Assembly (NCBI RefSeq): GCF_900538275.1
Contig: NZ_LR130778.1
Coordinates: 620,001-684,000 of the forward strand
Reading direction: 5' to 3'
DNA length: 64,000 nucleotides
Origin: Petrocella atlantisensis
GTDB taxonomy: Bacteria; Bacillota; Clostridia; Lachnospirales; Vallitaleaceae
Part shown: positions 37,850-45,991 of the stretch, piece by piece
Numbering within the stretch: the first letter of the stretch is position 1
Layout of the letters: the number at the start of each line of letters is the position of its first letter
The notes under the pieces: generated by a model
Databases searched by the model: none
What the model was told of the DNA's origin: nothing
Seen by the model: the letters and a program-made list of their open reading frames with translations, nothing else
Program-made: the position numbers and the translations under genes

Positions 37850-38527
37850 TCAATTATAACTTTTAAATCCCTGTAGCCCATATAAAATATGGTCTTGCAT
37901 AGCTTTTTTAGCTTTTTGAGGTTCTCTTTTTTTTATGAAGTCGACAATTTTTTCATGCTGCCGTAATACCTCTTCAGCAGATTCCGGATTATCTTTTGTT
38001 TTCAGATAGCCGCCAACAATACCTTCATTAATAAGGGGTACAATCCTATTCATGATAATGTTGTGGCTGGCATCCGCTATAGCTGTATGGAAGGCAATAT
38101 CCGCTTCTGTATGATTCTTACCGGCTTTGATTTGCTCTGCTACTCTTTCATAAGTCTCAAAAATCTTATCAAAATCCGTAGGTAAGCCTCTTTCTACAGC
38201 CAACTTTGTCATTTCCGGTTCAAGCAACAATCTGATCTCAAAAAGGTCCATAAGAAGTCTATCTTCACTGATAAAATCCATACCCAAAGGATCTTTGGTC
38301 AAGCCCGGCTTTTCAGATACATAAGTACCTTTACCTCTTCTAACCTCTAATATGTTCGTTGATACCAAAATCTTTATGGCTTCCCTTATGGTTGATCGAC
38401 TCACATTCACCATCTGTGTCATCTCTATCTCATTGGGTAGTTTGTCACCGGGATGATAGTCTTTATCTAAGATCATTTGCTTTATATTTTCTGCAACTCT
38501 TTGTGAGAGTATTGATTTATCAAACAT
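37850..38527 (-). CDS. FadR/GntR family transcriptional regulator
   Basis: 225 aa. N-terminal winged helix (LSQRVAENIKQMILDKDYHP, LPNEIEMTQMVNVSRSTIRE, RRGKGTYVSEK) and a helical FCD ligand-binding domain (LFEIRLLLEPEMTKLAVERG, FHTAIADASHN with probable metal ligands D/H, LRQHEKIVDFIKKREPQKAKKAMQDHI). It is third in the operon after eda and kdgK (63 bp from kdgK), so it probably senses a keto-sugar acid and represses this operon. GGAGG precedes the ATG. Confidence 0.93.
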   Translation of the reverse strand: MFDKSILSQRVAENIKQMILDKDYHPGDKLPNEIEMTQMVNVSRSTIREAIKILVSTNILEVRRGKGTYVSEKPGLTKDPLGMDFISEDRLLMDLFEIRLLLEPEMTKLAVERGLPTDFDKIFETYERVAEQIKAGKNHTEADIAFHTAIADASHNIIMNRIVPLINEGIVGGYLKTKDNPESAEEVLRQHEKIVDFIKKREPQKAKKAMQDHILYGLQGFKSYN

Positions 38528-38590
38528 TTTTCAGACCTCCAAGATTTCTTCATACTGATACTAACTAAAAACCGGATATCTGTCAATGTT

Positions 38591-39613
38591 TTATCGTTCA
38601 ACCCTACCTGACCCATCACCACCACTTAAACGTAAGACTTCATCAATTGTAGCGTGATTGAAGTCACCCGCAATGGTGTGTTTCAAAGCAGAGGCTGCAA
38701 CAGCAAATTCTAATGCTTTTTCTTGGTCTTCATATGCCATTAAGCCATATATCAAACCACCGGCAAAGGAATCCCCGCCGCCGACTCTATCCACGATTCT
38801 AATATCATAGTGCTTAGACTGATAGAATTCCTGGCCATTATAAATTAAAGCCGACCAGCCATTGTCTGATGCTGAATGGCTTTCTCTTAATGTCGTTACC
38901 ACATATTTGAAATCAAAGGTTTCTTGCATCTGCTTAAAGATACTTTTGTAGCCTTCAATCTCAAGTTCACCACTGGTCACATCGGTCTCACCCGGCTTAA
39001 ACCCAAGTACTTTTTCTGCATCTTCTTCATTACCGATACACACATCTACATAGGCCATAAGTTCTGTCATACATGCTTTGGCTTCTTCAGGTGTCCATAG
39101 TTTTTTACGGTAATTCAAATCAACAGAAACTGTAACACCATGACGTTTTGCAGCTTGTAATGCTTTTAAAGTCATATCTCTGGCTTCTAATGATATGGCC
39201 GGTGTTATTCCGGAAAAGTGAAACCAATCTGCGCCTGTAAAAATAGCATCAAAATCAAACTCATCCGCTTTTGCCTCAGCTATAGCTGAACGCGCTCTAT
39301 CATAAACAACATTGGATGCACGCATGGAAGCCCCGTGTTCCAAATAGTATATACCTACACGTTCTCCACCTCTAAGTATATAATCGGTGTGGACACCAAA
39401 TTTTCTAAGTTCATTAACCGCACTTTGTCCAATTGGATTATCCGGAAGTTTAGATACAAAAAACGCATCCATGCCATAATTGGCCAATGACACTGCCACA
39501 TTTGCCTCACCACCACCATACACGATGTCAAATTGGCTGGCTTGAACAAAACGTTGGTGTTCCGGTGGTGATAGTCTTAACATGATTTCTCCTAAAGTTA
39601 CAACTTTTTTCAT
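38591..39613 (-). CDS. kdgK: 2-keto-3-deoxygluconate kinase (PfkB family)
   Basis: Phosphorylates 2-keto-3-deoxygluconate to KDPG, the substrate of the aldolase encoded just upstream. 340 aa with PfkB motifs: VVTLGEIMLRLSPP, VYGGGEANVAVSLANYGM, and the catalytic VDRVGGGDSFAGGLIYG (Asp as base). AAAGGA stands at proper spacing before ATG 39613, so the in-frame ATG at 39631 is rejected. It follows eda by 19 bp. Confidence 0.92.
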   Translation of the reverse strand: MKKVVTLGEIMLRLSPPEHQRFVQASQFDIVYGGGEANVAVSLANYGMDAFFVSKLPDNPIGQSAVNELRKFGVHTDYILRGGERVGIYYLEHGASMRASNVVYDRARSAIAEAKADEFDFDAIFTGADWFHFSGITPAISLEARDMTLKALQAAKRHGVTVSVDLNYRKKLWTPEEAKACMTELMAYVDVCIGNEEDAEKVLGFKPGETDVTSGELEIEGYKSIFKQMQETFDFKYVVTTLRESHSASDNGWSALIYNGQEFYQSKHYDIRIVDRVGGGDSFAGGLIYGLMAYEDQEKALEFAVAASALKHTIAGDFNHATIDEVLRLSGGDGSGRVER

Positions 39614-39632
39614 ATTCATTTCCTTTCTCATT

Positions 39633-40280
39633 CTATTTAGATTGTCTTGCTATTTTTACAGCTTCAACAAATTTCTTTGCAGTTTCAGTCACTGCCGCAT
39701 AGTCTCCGGTCGCAGCACCTTTTGTTAAAACACTACCAACGCCGACTGCAACAGCACCGTTTTTAATCCATTGATCAACATTTGAAAGATCCACACCACC
39801 TGTCGGCATATAGTTGCCTTGTGGTAAGGGTCCTTTAAAAGCAGATATAATAGATGGCCCAAAAGCATTGCCCGGGAATACTTTCAGTATATCAACACCC
39901 AATTCAAGGGCTTCAACAGCTTCTTTTGGTGTCATTATACCCGGCATTACCGGCACACCATATCGATGACACATTTTTACCAGTTCAACTTCAAAGCATG
40001 GGCTTACAATATATTTTGCCCCCGCTAAAATACATGCTCTTGCAGTTTCAGAATCAAGAACAGTACCTGCGCCAATAATAACATCTTCGTCTTTATAAAC
40101 TTCTGCCAATTCCTTGATGATATCGAGTGCCCCAGGTACTGTCATGGTTATCTCCAAAGCCTTGATACCTCCGGCTTTTATTGCTTCAATCGTCTTTAGT
40201 CCTTGTTCTTTTGATTCTGCTCGAATAACCGCTACCACACCGTTTTCTACCATTGCATTTACAATTTCATATTTTTTCAT
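39633..40280 (-). CDS. eda: KDPG/KHG aldolase
   Basis: Splits 2-keto-3-deoxy-6-phosphogluconate to pyruvate and glyceraldehyde-3-phosphate (also 4-hydroxy-2-ketoglutarate). 215 aa: VENGVVAVIRAES, GGIKALEITMTVPGAL (catalytic Glu), AGAKYIVSPCFE (Schiff-base Lys), PTGGVDLSNVDQWIKNGAVAVGVGS (phosphate site). GAAAGGA lies before ATG 40280; the in-frame ATG at 40319 lies in the predicted operator. First gene of the eda-kdgK-regulator operon. No uronate isomerase or mannonate dehydratase is nearby. Confidence 0.95.
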   Translation of the reverse strand: MKKYEIVNAMVENGVVAVIRAESKEQGLKTIEAIKAGGIKALEITMTVPGALDIIKELAEVYKDEDVIIGAGTVLDSETARACILAGAKYIVSPCFEVELVKMCHRYGVPVMPGIMTPKEAVEALELGVDILKVFPGNAFGPSIISAFKGPLPQGNYMPTGGVDLSNVDQWIKNGAVAVGVGSVLTKGAATGDYAAVTETAKKFVEAVKIARQSK

Positions 40281-40313
40281 ATAACATTCCTTTCCCATGC
40301 ATTGTCTGTTGTC

Positions 40314-40357
40314 TGACATCTTATGTCAATTATATAACCCTCTATCGTTTTTGTCAA
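40314..40357 (-). promoter_or_regulatory. Promoter and operator of the eda operon
   Basis: Minus-strand TTGACA (40352-40357), 17-nt spacer, TATAAT (40329-40334), immediately followed by the palindrome TGACAT-AAG-ATGTCA (40314-40328) over the start point. Its size and position suit a dimeric FadR/GntR repressor such as the one encoded at 37850-38527. Confidence 0.75.
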
Positions 40358-40407
40358 TCTCGTTTTAGTGCTATAAAAAGAAAACTTCTTTAATTAGAAC
40401 AAGAAAA

Positions 40408-40460
40408 GCGTTCTAACGAACGCGTTAAAAAGCTGACTCTTTACGTGAGTTGGCTTTTTT
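40408..40460. terminator. Two hairpins before the IS91-like transposase
   Basis: GCGTTC-TAAC-GAACGC (40408-40423), then AAAAAGCTGACTC/GAGTTGGCTTTTT (arms about 40428-40440 and 40448-40460, 13 bp with two wobbles). The second has T-runs in both directions. They may belong to the left end of the IS91-like element or act as a bidirectional terminator. Confidence 0.45.
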
Positions 40461-40525
40461 AACATTCTTCTTCATTTTATATTGTTTTATTGATGATTTT
40501 TTGTTATAACATTATTGGTGATGTT

Positions 40526-41670
40526 ATGAACAGTAAATCTTTTAAGATAAAAGATATTTTTTCAGACCGTTGGGATGATTTTGTTGCTCTAGGTTATCCT
40601 CTACGTCCCGCTATTTTACATAATGTCAGAAAAATCATTAATTGTGGTGATCCTTCCATGGGTCATGCTCTTTATTTTTGTGACCATTGCGGCAAAATAA
40701 AGCATGTTCCATTTACTTGTAAAAGTCGTTTTTGTAATTCTTGTGGTGCCAAATACATTCAAGACAGAGCTGCTTCTATATCTTCCAAACTTATTCAGTG
40801 TGAACATCGTCATATTGTTTTTACCATCCCTAAAGAACTTCGCCCTTTTTTTCGCAAGGATCGTTCCTTACTTCATCTTCTTTTTCATGCTTCTGCTGCA
40901 ACTATTCATGCTTGGTTTTACTCCATTAATAAATCTGAATCTTTCAAGCCTGGTTTTATCTCTACACTTCATACTTTTGGCCGTGACCTTAAATGGAATC
41001 CTCATATTCATATGCTTATTACTGAGGGTGCTTCTGGTAATAAAACTGTTTGGCGTAAAATACCTCACATCCCTTTCACTATGCTTCGTAAACGTTGGCA
41101 AACTACTTTACTTGACTTACTACATCGTTATCTAGGAGATTCTTTTATAAACTTAAGACTTCCTTATTCAAAACTTATCCTTCTGGCTTTTATGTCTATG
41201 CTAAATCTAACATGCTTTCTAATTCTGTTGATTCAATTAAATATATTATTAGGTATACTGGCAGACCAGCTATGGCTCAGTCCAGAATTCTTGATTATGA
41301 TGGTGAATTCGTAACTTTTTTTTATAATCGTCATGAAGATAATGAAAAAGTAATTGAAAAGATACATGTCTTTGATTTTTTTAAACGTCTAATAGTTCAT
41401 ATTCCTGATGAGCAGTTTAAAATGATTCGTTATTACGGGTTATATGCCAAAAAATATAAACATTCTTCTAAGCTATTTTTACTTATGACTGCATCTAAAC
41501 GTAAATTTTTCAAACAAAATTCTCATTGGCGTGCACGTCTACTTCTTCATTTTGGTATCGATCCACTCAGGTGCCAATGTGGTAACACAATGAAACTTCT
41601 AAATATTTTTGCTACTTCTAAAACCCACCTTCTTGATAAACCGCCTCCTCAGCTTTATAATAGTGCTTAG
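40526..41670 (+). pseudogene. IS91 family transposase, one frameshift
   Basis: N-terminal zinc-binding region CDHCGKIKHVPFTCKSRFCN, then the HUH motif WNPHIHMLITEGA, all in one frame to about 41170. Around CTTCCTTATTCAAAACTTAT the frame must shift by one base; it continues KTYPSGFYVYAKSN, the probable catalytic tyrosine segment IKYIIRYTGRPAMAQSRI, and a C-terminal CxC pair (LRCQCGNTMKLL). Without the shift the first frame ends near 41314. The break could be real or an uncorrected indel in a repeated element. Confidence 0.85.
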
Positions 41671-41694
41671 CATAATTATGGAGGTTAATTAATA

Positions 41695-41931
41695 ATGAAT
41701 ATTTTAGAAGGCTTTACTAAAAATGATGATCTCGTTGAATTTATCTGTACTAAATGTAACTACTCTTTGTGGGTTCCGCGTTTCATTGTAGAAGAATTAG
41801 AGCAAGACAATATTTTTGATGGTCTAGATCCATCAACACCACCACAACCAGATTGCCAAGTTTGTGATGGTGCCATGACACCTAAATCTTATATTGGTGT
41901 TCGTGGTATAAAGTACGAATATAATAAATAA
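41695..41931 (+). CDS. Small zinc-ribbon-like protein, companion of the IS91-like transposase
   Basis: 78 aa with two CxxC pairs, FICTKCNYSLWVP and DCQVCDGAMTPKS, consistent with one zinc ribbon. GGAGG stands 10 nt before the ATG and the gene begins 25 bp after the transposase stop in the same direction. Probably a passenger or accessory gene of the element; no known function is assigned. Confidence 0.7.
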   Translation: MNILEGFTKNDDLVEFICTKCNYSLWVPRFIVEELEQDNIFDGLDPSTPPQPDCQVCDGAMTPKSYIGVRGIKYEYNK

Positions 41932-41984
41932 GTTATTCTTGAATATATCCAAGGTTTATTTTTTATGCCCTAAAAAATATACTC

Positions 41985-42023
41985 CTTGTTTATTAGGAAA
42001 GTAGGACTTTCCTAATAAACAAG
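41985..42023. repeat. Perfect 17-bp inverted repeat
   Basis: CTTGTTTATTAGGAAAG and its reverse complement separated by 5 nt. It may be the 3'-terminal hairpin of the IS91-like element or a terminator. The gap 41932-42158 otherwise holds copy B of the dispersed repeat and the terminator of the next gene. Confidence 0.75.
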
Positions 42024-42069
42024 AAAAGAAGCTCTGCTTCGTTATGAGCTCTGCTCATATTTCTGAACG

Positions 42070-42120
42070 GTTCGATAGGAAACTTCCTTGATAGTTTACA
42101 TAGCATTGTCTTGTAGAGAA
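42070..42120 (-). repeat. Dispersed repeat, copy B
   Basis: Read on the minus strand: TTCTCTAC, then ATGCTATGTAAACTATCAAG and GAAGTTTCCT, matching copy A (37759-37813) with one mismatch in the central 25 nt. Small hairpins ATGAGC-AGA-GCTCAT and GAAGC-AGA-GCTTC follow downstream. Confidence 0.6.
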
Positions 42121-42121
42121 T

Positions 42122-42150
42122 AAAAAAAGAGCCAAGCAAAAAAAGCTTGG
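42122..42150 (-). terminator. Terminator of the REC-GGDEF gene
   Basis: Minus-strand CCAAGC-T7-GCTTGG followed by CTCTTTTTTT, 9 bp after the stop codon. Confidence 0.75.
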
Positions 42151-42158
42151 ATCCTTCA

Positions 42159-43169
42159 TTACGTGACCGTCGAAAAGGCCATATCATATTTTTTTCTAAA
42201 ATCTTCACCCTGTCGCCGATCCATGTAAAAACAACTGTTTTTAAAGGTTTTTGCGTAAGTCTTAACCTCAGCACATATATCTGCAATAACCTCATAACGG
42301 GTGGTTTCCGGATGTTCTATAAGCCGTACACCCGCCAAACTAATGGTCATAATCGGATATTTTTGTATCGCATTGAGTCGGTCTTTTGAGATAATAAATC
42401 CTGATGCTTTATCTTCTTCACAATAATGTTGCCTTATTTTCTGATCAAAATTATAAATAATGTTATTGGCAATCTCTTTTACTTCATCTGCCGGTGCAAC
42501 AAAAACAAAGTCATCACCACCTATATGACCAAGGAAAGTATCACCTAAAGCTTCACTTAATGCTGATGCTATAACACCACCTGTAAACTTAATAATTTCA
42601 TCACCGCGTCCAAAACCATATTTATCATTATAGGACTTAAAATTATCCAAATCCGCATAGACCACGACATCATCTTTTCTACTTCTTAGAGCATTGGTAA
42701 TGTACCTACTAATCGCCATATTACCGGGCAAACCTGTATTCGGATTCATTTCCTTAGCGTAATGGGCTTTTTCTTCTAATAACAGTAAAGAATGGTAAAT
42801 CTTAATGTAATTATTGATTTTAGCTGTGACCAGGTGTTCGCTGATGGGCTTAATCATAAAATCAATCGCACCGAGTTCTAAAGCTAAACAAGGTTCAACA
42901 TCCTCTGTAATCTCCGCCACCAAAACTACCGGTATTCTTTCTGTCTTATAAAATGATTTCAAAGTTCTAAGTAGGTCATAACCGGAAACTTCATCCATTT
43001 CCGCATCCAAGATTATCAAATCCGGATGATGGATGGATACCAATGAAAAAACCTCTCTTGGATCATGGTTTCTTATGATGTTGAAGGTACTCAAATCGTG
43101 CTTGCTAATACATGAACGTAAAGTCCTTTTTTCTGTAATTAGAATTGTAGGTTTTCTATTATCGTTCAT
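42159..43169 (-). CDS. Response regulator with GGDEF-type output domain (GGDDF variant)
   Basis: 336 aa: receiver domain (about 8-125) with phospho-acceptor D in LIILDAEMDEVSGYDLL and lysine in FMIKPISEHL, a linker helix (130-155), and a GGDEF domain (about 160-325) with DLDNFKSYNDKYGFGRGDEI. The signature loop reads HIGGDDFVFVAP, so the glutamate is an aspartate; activity as a diguanylate cyclase is uncertain. No RxxD inhibitory site. AAAGGTG precedes the ATG. Its leader contains a pair of 42-bp direct repeats with hairpins. No kinase is adjacent. Confidence 0.9.
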   Translation of the reverse strand: MNDNRKPTILITEKRTLRSCISKHDLSTFNIIRNHDPREVFSLVSIHHPDLIILDAEMDEVSGYDLLRTLKSFYKTERIPVVLVAEITEDVEPCLALELGAIDFMIKPISEHLVTAKINNYIKIYHSLLLLEEKAHYAKEMNPNTGLPGNMAISRYITNALRSRKDDVVVYADLDNFKSYNDKYGFGRGDEIIKFTGGVIASALSEALGDTFLGHIGGDDFVFVAPADEVKEIANNIIYNFDQKIRQHYCEEDKASGFIISKDRLNAIQKYPIMTISLAGVRLIEHPETTRYEVIADICAEVKTYAKTFKNSCFYMDRRQGEDFRKKYDMAFSTVT

Positions 43170-43202
43170 GGCATCACACCTTTCAACATTCTCTATTTAA
43201 CT

Positions 43203-43244
43203 ATCGCTTAGAAATTCTATATTGGGATTGTTAAGTTCTCTACT
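43203..43244. repeat. 42-bp direct repeat, proximal copy
   Basis: ATCGCTTAGAAATTCTATAT to AAGTTCTCTACT, identical to 43341-43382. It lies about 34 bp before the ATG of the REC-GGDEF gene. Confidence 0.9.
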
Positions 43245-43250
43245 TAACTA

Positions 43251-43338
43251 TCACAAAGGATTTCTATGCTCTTGGCTTGCTTGCAAGCCTAATCCACCGC
43301 AGATGAAAAGGTGCTTTTCATCTTTAACTTGTGGATTA
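43251..43338. other. Hairpin cluster between the 42-bp repeats
   Basis: Three hairpins: GGCTTGC-TT-GCAAGCC (43274-43289); GATGAAAAG-GTG-CTTTTCATC (43302-43322); an outer helix TAATCCAC/GTGGATTA (43290-43297 with 43331-43338) enclosing the second. GGATT (43259-43263) can instead pair with AATCC (43291-43295), so two folds exclude each other. It may be a structured leader RNA or the core of a small repeat element. Confidence 0.55.
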
Positions 43339-43340
43339 CC

Positions 43341-43382
43341 ATCGCTTAGAAATTCTATATTGGGATTGTTAAGTTCTCTACT
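43341..43382. repeat. 42-bp direct repeat, distal copy
   Basis: Identical to 43203-43244; lies 33 bp downstream of the transaldolase stop on the minus strand. Confidence 0.9.
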
Positions 43383-43414
43383 AAGTATATCGTCCTATTA
43401 CTAGTTCATCTTAA

Positions 43415-44059
43415 CTAGTTGGGCACACTTTCCCAATCCTTCAAAAATCTTTCAATGCCTGCATCTGTGAGTGGATGCAGCAAGGCTTTTTTAATAACAT
43501 CATAAGGTATGGTTGCTATATGTGCACCGGCTTTTGCCGCCTGCATAATATGAAGAGGACCTCTGATGCTTGCCGCTATGATTTCTGTATCTAAACCATG
43601 AATGTCAAATATCTGTACAATATCTTCAATGAGTATCATCCCATCTTGTGATATATCATCCACCCGTCCCACAAAAGGACTGACATAAGTTGCACCAGCT
43701 CTGGCCGCCAAAAGTGCTTGGTTCGCTGAAAATATAAGCGTTACATTGGTTTTAATGTTTTCTTTGGAGAATTGACTGACGGCTTTTAAACCTTCTAAAG
43801 TAATCGGAACTTTGATTACAATATTAGGATGTATTTTTGCCAGTTCTCGACCTTCTTCTATCATACCTTCCGCCTTTAGGCTGATGACCTCTGCACTAAT
43901 AGGTCCATCTACGATCGTCACAATCTCATGAACCACATCTGTAAATTTTTTACCTTCTCTGGCAATCAATGACGGATTTGTTGTCACACCTGATAAAATA
44001 CCTAAAGCATTCGCTTCTCTTATTTCATCTACATTTGCTGTATCTATAAAAATCTTCAT
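43415..44059 (-). CDS. Transaldolase / fructose-6-phosphate aldolase family (short form)
   Basis: 214 aa, the length of the TalC/FSA subfamily. Signatures: [29 protein letters not shown], and the Schiff-base lysine in [10 protein letters not shown]-terminal [20 protein letters not shown] matches the 'short transaldolase' group. Bacterial proteins of this type usually work as transaldolase in the pentose phosphate pathway; an FSA-only activity cannot be excluded. AGAGGTG precedes the ATG. It lies 88 bp after the ATPase gene, perhaps on the same transcript. Confidence 0.93.
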   Translation of the reverse strand: MKIFIDTANVDEIREANALGILSGVTTNPSLIAREGKKFTDVVHEIVTIVDGPISAEVISLKAEGMIEEGRELAKIHPNIVIKVPITLEGLKAVSQFSKENIKTNVTLIFSANQALLAARAGATYVSPFVGRVDDISQDGMILIEDIVQIFDIHGLDTEIIAASIRGPLHIMQAAKAGAHIATIPYDVIKKALLHPLTDAGIERFLKDWESVPN

Positions 44060-44147
44060 ATTACACCTCTGACTCTCTTTGAATGAATGGTTTGTATATT
44101 TTTGTCATCTTAACTATCTTTAATTATAAACATGCTTTCAAAGTTTT

Positions 44148-45338
44148 TCAACCATTATTACTGACTTTAATGGCGTTAAATATTGGAAGATCCGGATTGT
44201 CTAACATTAAGTCCAAAAGTTCAAGCACTTTTTTCAGAAAAATACGTACGGTTATAGCGTTTACGCCCACTATCTTAGAAGCCTCAAGCTTAGCAAGATT
44301 GGCTATATGCATTGCATTCACCATATAGTCATAAGCATATCTTTTTGAATGTAATGCCACCAACTTATTCGCCAACTTTTCATAATCTTCTTGTCTTAAG
44401 GCCTGAATTTGCAGTATCGGTTGTCTGACATTGGTAATACTTAAAGGACTTTCCATGCTACTACCTATTCTTTGATAAAGCGCCATGTAACTTCTCAGAC
44501 CCTTTTCTTCATCTTCAAAAAAATCATCTGTCCCAGCAAATACAAAACCGGCATGATCCAAAAATCCAGCACCGGCAGAGTCCATCAGTTGTCTTATATT
44601 GGCATATGCCTTAAGTCTGGTATCCACCCTTTGTTGCATAATGAGCTCAGCTTCATCAAATGTAATAATCAAGCCTTTATATCCCAGCAAATGAATCATC
44701 TTAACAAAACCACTCAGTATATCGAGGGCATTATCTCCATCAACAGAACCTTTGACATTCAACTTACGTTTAAGTTGATAAGCCATATTTTTATCACCTT
44801 TTATCCAAGCTGCAGCAATGGTTGATAATTCATAGTCTCTGCCAATCAAAGCCCTTATATAGATTAACAGCACACTCGAAAAAGAGCTGTTGTAATCACT
44901 TAAAGCCTTAATAACACTGTAAATGTTCTGTGAAGCTTTTCTTGCATCCCCACTGGATTTAAGGCCTTCTAACCATTTCTCAAATATCATTTCAAAATTG
45001 GTACTGGTTTCTTCATCTGTTCTAATCAAAAGATGGTTCATGATGTTACCATAAACACCGTCCAGCTTTGAGAATCCAAAACCACTATGGATCGGTACAT
45101 TCGCTACAATAAAACCTTGGTCTAGAGCTTTTTCTGTCAGATATTTCATCATAAAAGTTTTTCCGGATCCATAAGCACCTCGAATAAACTTAACTCTACC
45201 TTCACCTTGCTCTACACTAGACATGAAATTATCTAGCTCATGCTTCTCTTGATCTCTTCCCACTATGAAATTGTCAATACTTGTTCCGGGTATAACACCC
45301 ATTCGAAGCGCATTTAAAACCTGATCAACTTCTTTCAT
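44148..45338 (-). CDS. P-loop ATPase of the BrxC/BrxD (DUF2791) type, no BREX genes nearby
   Basis: 396 aa. Walker A GAYGSGKTFMMKYLTEKAL (about 45-65), Walker B GLIITFDEAELIM (about 220), and sensor-like FVFAGTDDFF. The region GRDQEKHELDNFM before the P-loop and HSGFGFSKLDGVYGNIMNHL fit the ATP-binding domain shared by BREX BrxC/BrxD proteins. No PglZ, PglX, BrxA/B/L or methylase gene lies in the window, so this is an orphan or another role. It follows yigZ by 8 bp in a three-gene operon with a degenerate PfkB-like gene. Function unknown; the family call is from memory of motifs. Confidence 0.75.
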   Translation of the reverse strand: MKEVDQVLNALRMGVIPGTSIDNFIVGRDQEKHELDNFMSSVEQGEGRVKFIRGAYGSGKTFMMKYLTEKALDQGFIVANVPIHSGFGFSKLDGVYGNIMNHLLIRTDEETSTNFEMIFEKWLEGLKSSGDARKASQNIYSVIKALSDYNSSFSSVLLIYIRALIGRDYELSTIAAAWIKGDKNMAYQLKRKLNVKGSVDGDNALDILSGFVKMIHLLGYKGLIITFDEAELIMQQRVDTRLKAYANIRQLMDSAGAGFLDHAGFVFAGTDDFFEDEEKGLRSYMALYQRIGSSMESPLSITNVRQPILQIQALRQEDYEKLANKLVALHSKRYAYDYMVNAMHIANLAKLEASKIVGVNAITVRIFLKKVLELLDLMLDNPDLPIFNAIKVSNNG

Positions 45339-45346
45339 AACGTCTC

Positions 45347-45991
45347 CTACTCCTCATACATTTTTCCTCGATCTATGAACCCAATTACTTCCCCAAGTTT
45401 TTTTATGATACTTTGACCATTGGTCAATTCAACTAGGGTAAGACGCAAATTATTTTCGTTGGTTGTGTATAATTCGTAGTGAATCTCATCTTCATAATGA
45501 ATATCCTTTACAACAATCCCTTCTTTTTGAATGTAATAATCCAACTTACCTGCAAATGTATAAGGTACCGTTATTTTCAATAGATTATATGTATCTTTTT
45601 TTATTGTGGTTACTTGGTCAAGTGCTGATTGTAAGGTTTTTGTGTATGCTCTAACAAGACCACCTGTCCCAAGCTTTACACCACCGAAATATCGGGTAAC
45701 CACTGCCACTATATTCACCAATTCCCTCGTTCTTAATAGATCTAACATAGGCATTCCGGCTGTTTGGGAAGGTTCACCATCATCACTATATTTTTCAATC
45801 ATCTGTGTCCCATTAATTCTATAGGCATAGCAATTATGATTGGCATCTCTGTGTTGCTTACTAATTCTTGCTATTATACTTTTTGCCTCTTCTTCCGATG
45901 TTGCAGGTATAATACATCCGATAAACCTAGATTTATGCTCCACCAATTCCATCGTTGCTTCTTGTCTAATGGTTTCATATACTTTCAACAT
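45347..45991 (-). CDS. yigZ: YigZ/IMPACT family protein
   Basis: 214 aa. The conserved N-terminal domain reads EHKSRFIGCIIPATSEEEA, HRDANHNCYAYRI, KYSDDGEPSQTAGMPML, IVAVVTRYFGGVKLGTGGLVRAYT; the C-terminal DUF1949-like domain (about 140-210) follows. Members resemble IMPACT, a translation/GCN2 regulator in eukaryotes, and a proline peptidase class; the bacterial role is unsettled. The ATG follows directly on the stop codon of the PfkB-like gene (TTATAAATG), so translation is coupled. Confidence 0.92.
   Translation of the reverse strand: MLKVYETIRQEATMELVEHKSRFIGCIIPATSEEEAKSIIARISKQHRDANHNCYAYRINGTQMIEKYSDDGEPSQTAGMPMLDLLRTRELVNIVAVVTRYFGGVKLGTGGLVRAYTKTLQSALDQVTTIKKDTYNLLKITVPYTFAGKLDYYIQKEGIVVKDIHYEDEIHYELYTTNENNLRLTLVELTNGQSIIKKLGEVIGFIDRGKMYEE

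Larger units (their letters stand above)
40398..42028 (+). mobile_element. IS91-like (HUH) element, boundaries approximate
   Basis: Contains a frameshifted IS91-type transposase and a small companion gene. AACAAGAAAAG occurs at both proposed edges (40398-40408 and 42018-42028), and hairpins stand inside both ends (40408-40460; 41985-42023). IS91 elements normally make no target duplication, so the 11-bp match may be coincidental or mark a larger unit; the boundaries are a working guess. Confidence 0.5.

Noticed and set aside
43203-43382. CRISPR-like repeat pair
   Set aside because: Only two repeats, 96-bp interval, no array and no cas genes in the window.
44148-45338. Part of a BREX defence island
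   Set aside because: No pglZ, pglX, brxA, brxB or brxL gene nearby; neighbours are yigZ, a PfkB-like gene and transaldolase.
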